Assembly: GCA_036804505.1 (NCBI GenBank)
Contig: DAIRSI010000022.1
Coordinates: 10,636 to 74,635, forward strand
Length of the DNA: 64,000 nt
Direction: 5' to 3'
DNA from: Phocaeicola_A sp036804505
GTDB lineage: Bacteria > Bacteroidota > Bacteroidia > Bacteroidales > Bacteroidaceae
Shown here: piece by piece, positions 61,019 through 64,000 of the stretch
Layout of the letters: every line of letters starts with the position of its first letter
How positions within the stretch are numbered: the first letter of the stretch is position 1
Program-made: the position numbers and the translations under genes
Notes under the pieces: generated by a model
Databases searched by the model: none
Told to the model about the DNA's origin: nothing
What the model saw: only the letters and a program-made list of their open reading frames with translations

Positions 61019-63076
61019 TTATTTTATATGTACTTTTTTGTAATATTTTTTTGAATGAGCATAGATTACCACTAGGTATTTTCCTTTAGATAAATTCCCT
61101 GTATTAATATTAAGACTCTGCTTGTCTCCGGTGTAATAATATCGTGCGATTTTGGTGTTCTTCTTTGTTCTTATCTCTACCGACGTTATTCCATCACCAC
61201 TACTACTTCTTGTAATGTTCAGTGGGTTTATGGATAGTATGTTGTTTTTTAGTGTGAGAGAATATGTACTAACATCAAAAGTTATATATGGAATAATGAA
61301 TGGAACTCCTCCATTGGAACAGCCGTTTGACAATGATATTTCTATTTCTCCTTCTCCTGAATTGACTGTTTGAAGGAATGCCTTGTTTCCCTGATACTGA
61401 GCGATAACATCCAATGAGTTGAAATCAATAATGGCCGGATTGGAAATTATATTCCCTGCCATGTCATTGTATGATGTTACTTCAAAAGTAGTGGTACCGG
61501 AATTTTCCAACTCAAAATACTCTTGATGGTTATTGTTGTTACTACTCCCAGTCATATAAGTGCATTTCCAGTACATAGTGCCAATGTAGGGTGATGCTTC
61601 GTTACTGGTGCTTTCATAGACTTTACTCTCTGTATATACTGAACTTCCAGGCTGCAAAACACGGGCTGTGATTAAATAATACTTTGGGTTTAATACCTCA
61701 TTATTTATTAGAGTAAGTGTTCTACCTGTATAAACTGTGGTAGAGGATGATAATTCAGAATCATTACTAGGATTTCTATAGGAAGAAGCTACATTCCATT
61801 GGATTGTAGCATTTGACGGAATGGTCCCGTTTAGAGAAAAAGTTCCACTGTCGCAAAAATGCTTTGGACCGCTTATTGCTAAATTAGATGGCTTCACTAC
61901 ATTTTTTAGAATTTGATAATATTCCAAGGCGTCATGCATCCTTTGGATCTGTTCAGCTGTAAAATGATCGTAACAAGTTATATTTGCATAGGACATATAA
62001 TTGCTTGGGTCTGGTCTATATGTTTCTCCATTGGCATCTTTTTTGGTAATTAAATAATTGCAATCAGAGATTAAATTCTCCCAATCTTTTGGATCTGCCG
62101 GTGTATCACTAATATAGTCTCCGGCAGTAGTTGAATTGCTACCATTGACTAATTCCGGAATACCGTCAAGTGATTTTTCACCAGTACCATGGTGTGTATG
62201 ATATAGGCCTAAACAGTGGCCAATTTCATGAGTTACAGATGAATACTTATAGAATATAGAATCAATGACACATGCAGTCGATGGTATATTTTCAGCTCTC
62301 CCAATTATTTCACTTTTTTTCAACTCACTGCCTGAACTGACAACATATATGTCAATTGCATTATTATGCCTCCTATAGTTAAATAATTGTCCTAAATCTC
62401 TTTTCTTAATGTGGTTGAAATTGTCATTATCAATATTTTCGGAACCAATTATGTCAAAAGAAATATTACTACTTGAAAAATCTAAGTTAAGCTTTGATTT
62501 GATTGCATTGGTAACCGTCAATAAATTAAAGCCGACACCAGAAGAACTGCGAATAACATGAACAAATAAATTTAAAACATATTTTTTATTCACATCAGCA
62601 CTTCTTGTGATTGGAGTTGTTACCCAAAAAGGTGGATTATCTTGAGGGGTGCCACATATATCTGTTGTGTCCGAATTGGCCTCCTCATTTATTGATCTAG
62701 ATTGTGCGGACTCTATCTTACTGATATTCAAGGAAAAATAATACGAACTACCACCTGCCGGATTATAATCTGGTATTTCGTACAGAAATTTTACTTCTCC
62801 CGAAAATATTACATCAAGGCCTTCATATTGATATTCCTTAGGTAAGTTTTTTACAAAAAGGATTCCGCCTTCCTCTATCCCAAACGATTGATGTTTATTA
62901 AGATTTTTTACCGAGATGGTCCATTGCCCGTCTGTTTTAAAAACTGTTCCTTCATTGTTTTCTACTAAAAAAGGAGTTTGTTTCTCCGTGGGGTACACTC
63001 TACCGTCGTCTGTCTTGTCTTTACAGCTGATTATCAGTAGCAATGACAAGAAAAGGATAATTGATTTGATTTTCAT
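61019..63076 (-). CDS. M43-type (pappalysin-like) zinc metalloprotease lipoprotein
   Basis: 685 residues. Lipobox IISC (Cys18), a beta-rich N-terminal domain (~20-127), then a metalloprotease domain: zinc motif THEIGHCLGLYHTH (HExxH starts at residue 283), DYISDTPADP and the Met-turn region NYMSYANITC. Behind it a long Ser/Asn-rich beta domain (PKD/Ig-like: SGPKHFCDSGTFSLNGTIPS; WKCTYMTGSSNNNNHQEYF) and a C-terminal ~80-residue module (SLTLKNNILSINPL to GKYLVVIYAHSKKYYKKVHI) that looks like a type A T9SS sorting domain. Surface-bound protease; substrate unknown. The gene's 5' end is duplicated at 59885-60267. Confidence 0.85.
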   Translation of the reverse strand: MKIKSIILFLSLLLIISCKDKTDDGRVYPTEKQTPFLVENNEGTVFKTDGQWTISVKNLNKHQSFGIEEGGILFVKNLPKEYQYEGLDVIFSGEVKFLYEIPDYNPAGGSSYYFSLNISKIESAQSRSINEEANSDTTDICGTPQDNPPFWVTTPITRSADVNKKYVLNLFVHVIRSSSGVGFNLLTVTNAIKSKLNLDFSSSNISFDIIGSENIDNDNFNHIKKRDLGQLFNYRRHNNAIDIYVVSSGSELKKSEIIGRAENIPSTACVIDSIFYKYSSVTHEIGHCLGLYHTHHGTGEKSLDGIPELVNGSNSTTAGDYISDTPADPKDWENLISDCNYLITKKDANGETYRPDPSNYMSYANITCYDHFTAEQIQRMHDALEYYQILKNVVKPSNLAISGPKHFCDSGTFSLNGTIPSNATIQWNVASSYRNPSNDSELSSSTTVYTGRTLTLINNEVLNPKYYLITARVLQPGSSVYTESKVYESTSNEASPYIGTMYWKCTYMTGSSNNNNHQEYFELENSGTTTFEVTSYNDMAGNIISNPAIIDFNSLDVIAQYQGNKAFLQTVNSGEGEIEISLSNGCSNGGVPFIIPYITFDVSTYSLTLKNNILSINPLNITRSSSGDGITSVEIRTKKNTKIARYYYTGDKQSLNINTGNLSKGKYLVVIYAHSKKYYKKVHIK

Positions 63077-63077
63077 A
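62695..63077 (-). repeat. 383-bp duplication, copy 2 (5' end of the M43 gene)
   Basis: The parental copy in its normal context: it continues in frame into the protease domain at its left end and has an ordinary AT-rich leader on its right. Confidence 0.85.
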
Positions 63078-63185
63078 TTATTGTTATTTGTGAAATAGGT
63101 TGAAGCGTTTTGTAGGAAAGCTTAACAAAATTTCAGCCCAATAGGTTATTAAAATATTTTTAATTGGCTTTTTATATAATAATTT

Positions 63186-63917
63186 TTATCTTAAATAATA
63201 TAAGAGTCTTTTATAAACAAGTTTTAGTTGCCAGGTAAGAGGATAATAGAATTTCTTGGAAAAATTTATTGAAGAAGAAAATTTCCCGGTATGACTTCCT
63301 TGTGAAGCTACAACAGGATGACTCCAATAATAAATTACAGCCCCTTCTCTTAGTAAACGCGTATGAATTGAATCGTGTGGAATATCGAATTTAAATGTTT
63401 CAGCGTAATTCGTTAAAACCAAAGCTGCTTCTCTATTCAAATAGTAAGCGCCACCCATTCTGTCTTTACTGCCCACGTAGATAACTTGACCAATTTTTCG
63501 TTTGCTTCTGGGGACGAATCTCATTGTTGTATCTTCATAAGAAATGATAGATGCTTTGTTTTCTTTTTCTTTCAGCTCTTTGATGCTTTGATTGAATATT
63601 GGAATGAATTTCTTCCTGTTCAAACAAATGTCATCTTCCAAAATGAGTGCGCCGTCCAATCCCTTCTTGATAATTTTATTGCAAGCAATTAAATGCTTAT
63701 AAGAACAAGATGCTTCTGGAGTATATTGATGCATTTTACCTTTAAAATATTTATCTAAAATATTGTTTGTTAGGTCTTGAATATCCCCGTCCATAATATA
63801 TTCATAGGGAATATTCATTTCTGAAAGCATCTTGTCGATATGCTCTTTGCGCCTCTCGTAACCTTTTTTTACATGCAGAACAAAAACATTCCTGTTTTCG
63901 AGATTTATTTCCATCAT
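63186..63917 (-). CDS. Glycosyltransferase family 25 protein
   Basis: 243 residues, cytoplasmic. The N-terminus NVFVLHVKKGYERRKEHIDK, the LILEDDICL motif (acidic pair for metal and donor binding) and MGGAYYLNREAALVLTNYAE match GT25, the LPS beta-galactosyltransferase/collagen-modifying family. It probably adds a sugar in cell-surface glycan synthesis. Low local GC and the solitary position next to IS remnants suggest it was gained by transfer. Upstream 83 bp to the window end contain no feature that I can support. Confidence 0.85.
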   Translation of the reverse strand: MMEINLENRNVFVLHVKKGYERRKEHIDKMLSEMNIPYEYIMDGDIQDLTNNILDKYFKGKMHQYTPEASCSYKHLIACNKIIKKGLDGALILEDDICLNRKKFIPIFNQSIKELKEKENKASIISYEDTTMRFVPRSKRKIGQVIYVGSKDRMGGAYYLNREAALVLTNYAETFKFDIPHDSIHTRLLREGAVIYYWSHPVVASQGSHTGKFSSSINFSKKFYYPLTWQLKLVYKRLLYYLR

Positions 63918-64000
63918 GATTATATATGCTGGCTTTATTTAAACGCTATAATATTTATTTAATAGAATTCAACTTTTATTGAACTTGTTAGATCATTAAA

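Overview
The window is a piece of a Bacteroides-type chromosome (order Bacteroidales). Support for this: promoters of the TTTG ... TAnnTTTG form, a SusC/SusD pair with a hybrid two-component sensor (HTCS), several CarboxypepD_reg-TonB outer membrane proteins, and Bacteroidales housekeeping families (DUF4954, DUF4834, DUF3822, single-chain PssA/Psd). I cannot name the species from sequence alone.

Layout. 1-5.8 kb: the end of a DUF4954 gene, class I fumarase, then a leftward frr-rsgA-sdaA unit. 5.9-10.1 kb: a rightward four-gene envelope operon: VTC polyphosphate-polymerase-like protein, DUF4956 membrane protein, DUF2490 protein and a Ser-rich Cthe_2159-type beta-helix lipoprotein. This is the best candidate for an under-described system here. 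10.2-22.2 kb: core genes (yraN-birA-pyrH, tadA, psd-pssA-DUF4834, dnaE, trxA, and aroA - Cys/His membrane protein - metal ABC permease - tsaE). 22.28 kb: tRNA-Pro(GGG), followed by a polysaccharide utilisation locus (22.8-37.2 kb: HTCS, SusC, SusD, GH27, GH28, GH2). 37.3-40.1 kb: a leftward GntR regulator-L-fucose isomerase pair without the other fucose genes. 40.2-42.2 kb: purine-type NCS2 permease and a B3/4-domain protein. 42.5-46.9 kb: a leftward TonB receptor plus beta-helix lipoprotein, preceded by three 11-bp-phased repeats. 47-59.4 kb: aroB, a large outer membrane barrel protein, cardiolipin synthase, rsmD-DUF3822-pseudopilin-like operon, a RecD2-like helicase, alaS and a MerR regulator.

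59.4-64 kb is a low-density accessory region. It holds hairpins, a four-unit array of short motifs with exact 22-bp period, a remnant of an IS982-family element, and a 383-bp duplication of the 5' end of a gene for an M43-type metalloprotease lipoprotein. The short copy survives as a free 127-codon ORF. A GT25 glycosyltransferase follows near the right edge. A second 22-bp-period array, with a different core motif, lies between the tRNA and the HTCS gene.

How genes work together. The PUL would sense, bind, import and cut a pectin- or galactan-like glycan: the HTCS senses oligosaccharide, SusCD imports, and GH28, GH2 and GH27 trim galacturonic acid and galactose-type linkages. A strong terminator and a new promoter separate SusCD from the three hydrolases, so the two halves can be expressed at different levels. 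Specificities are inferred from family motifs only; no database search was possible.
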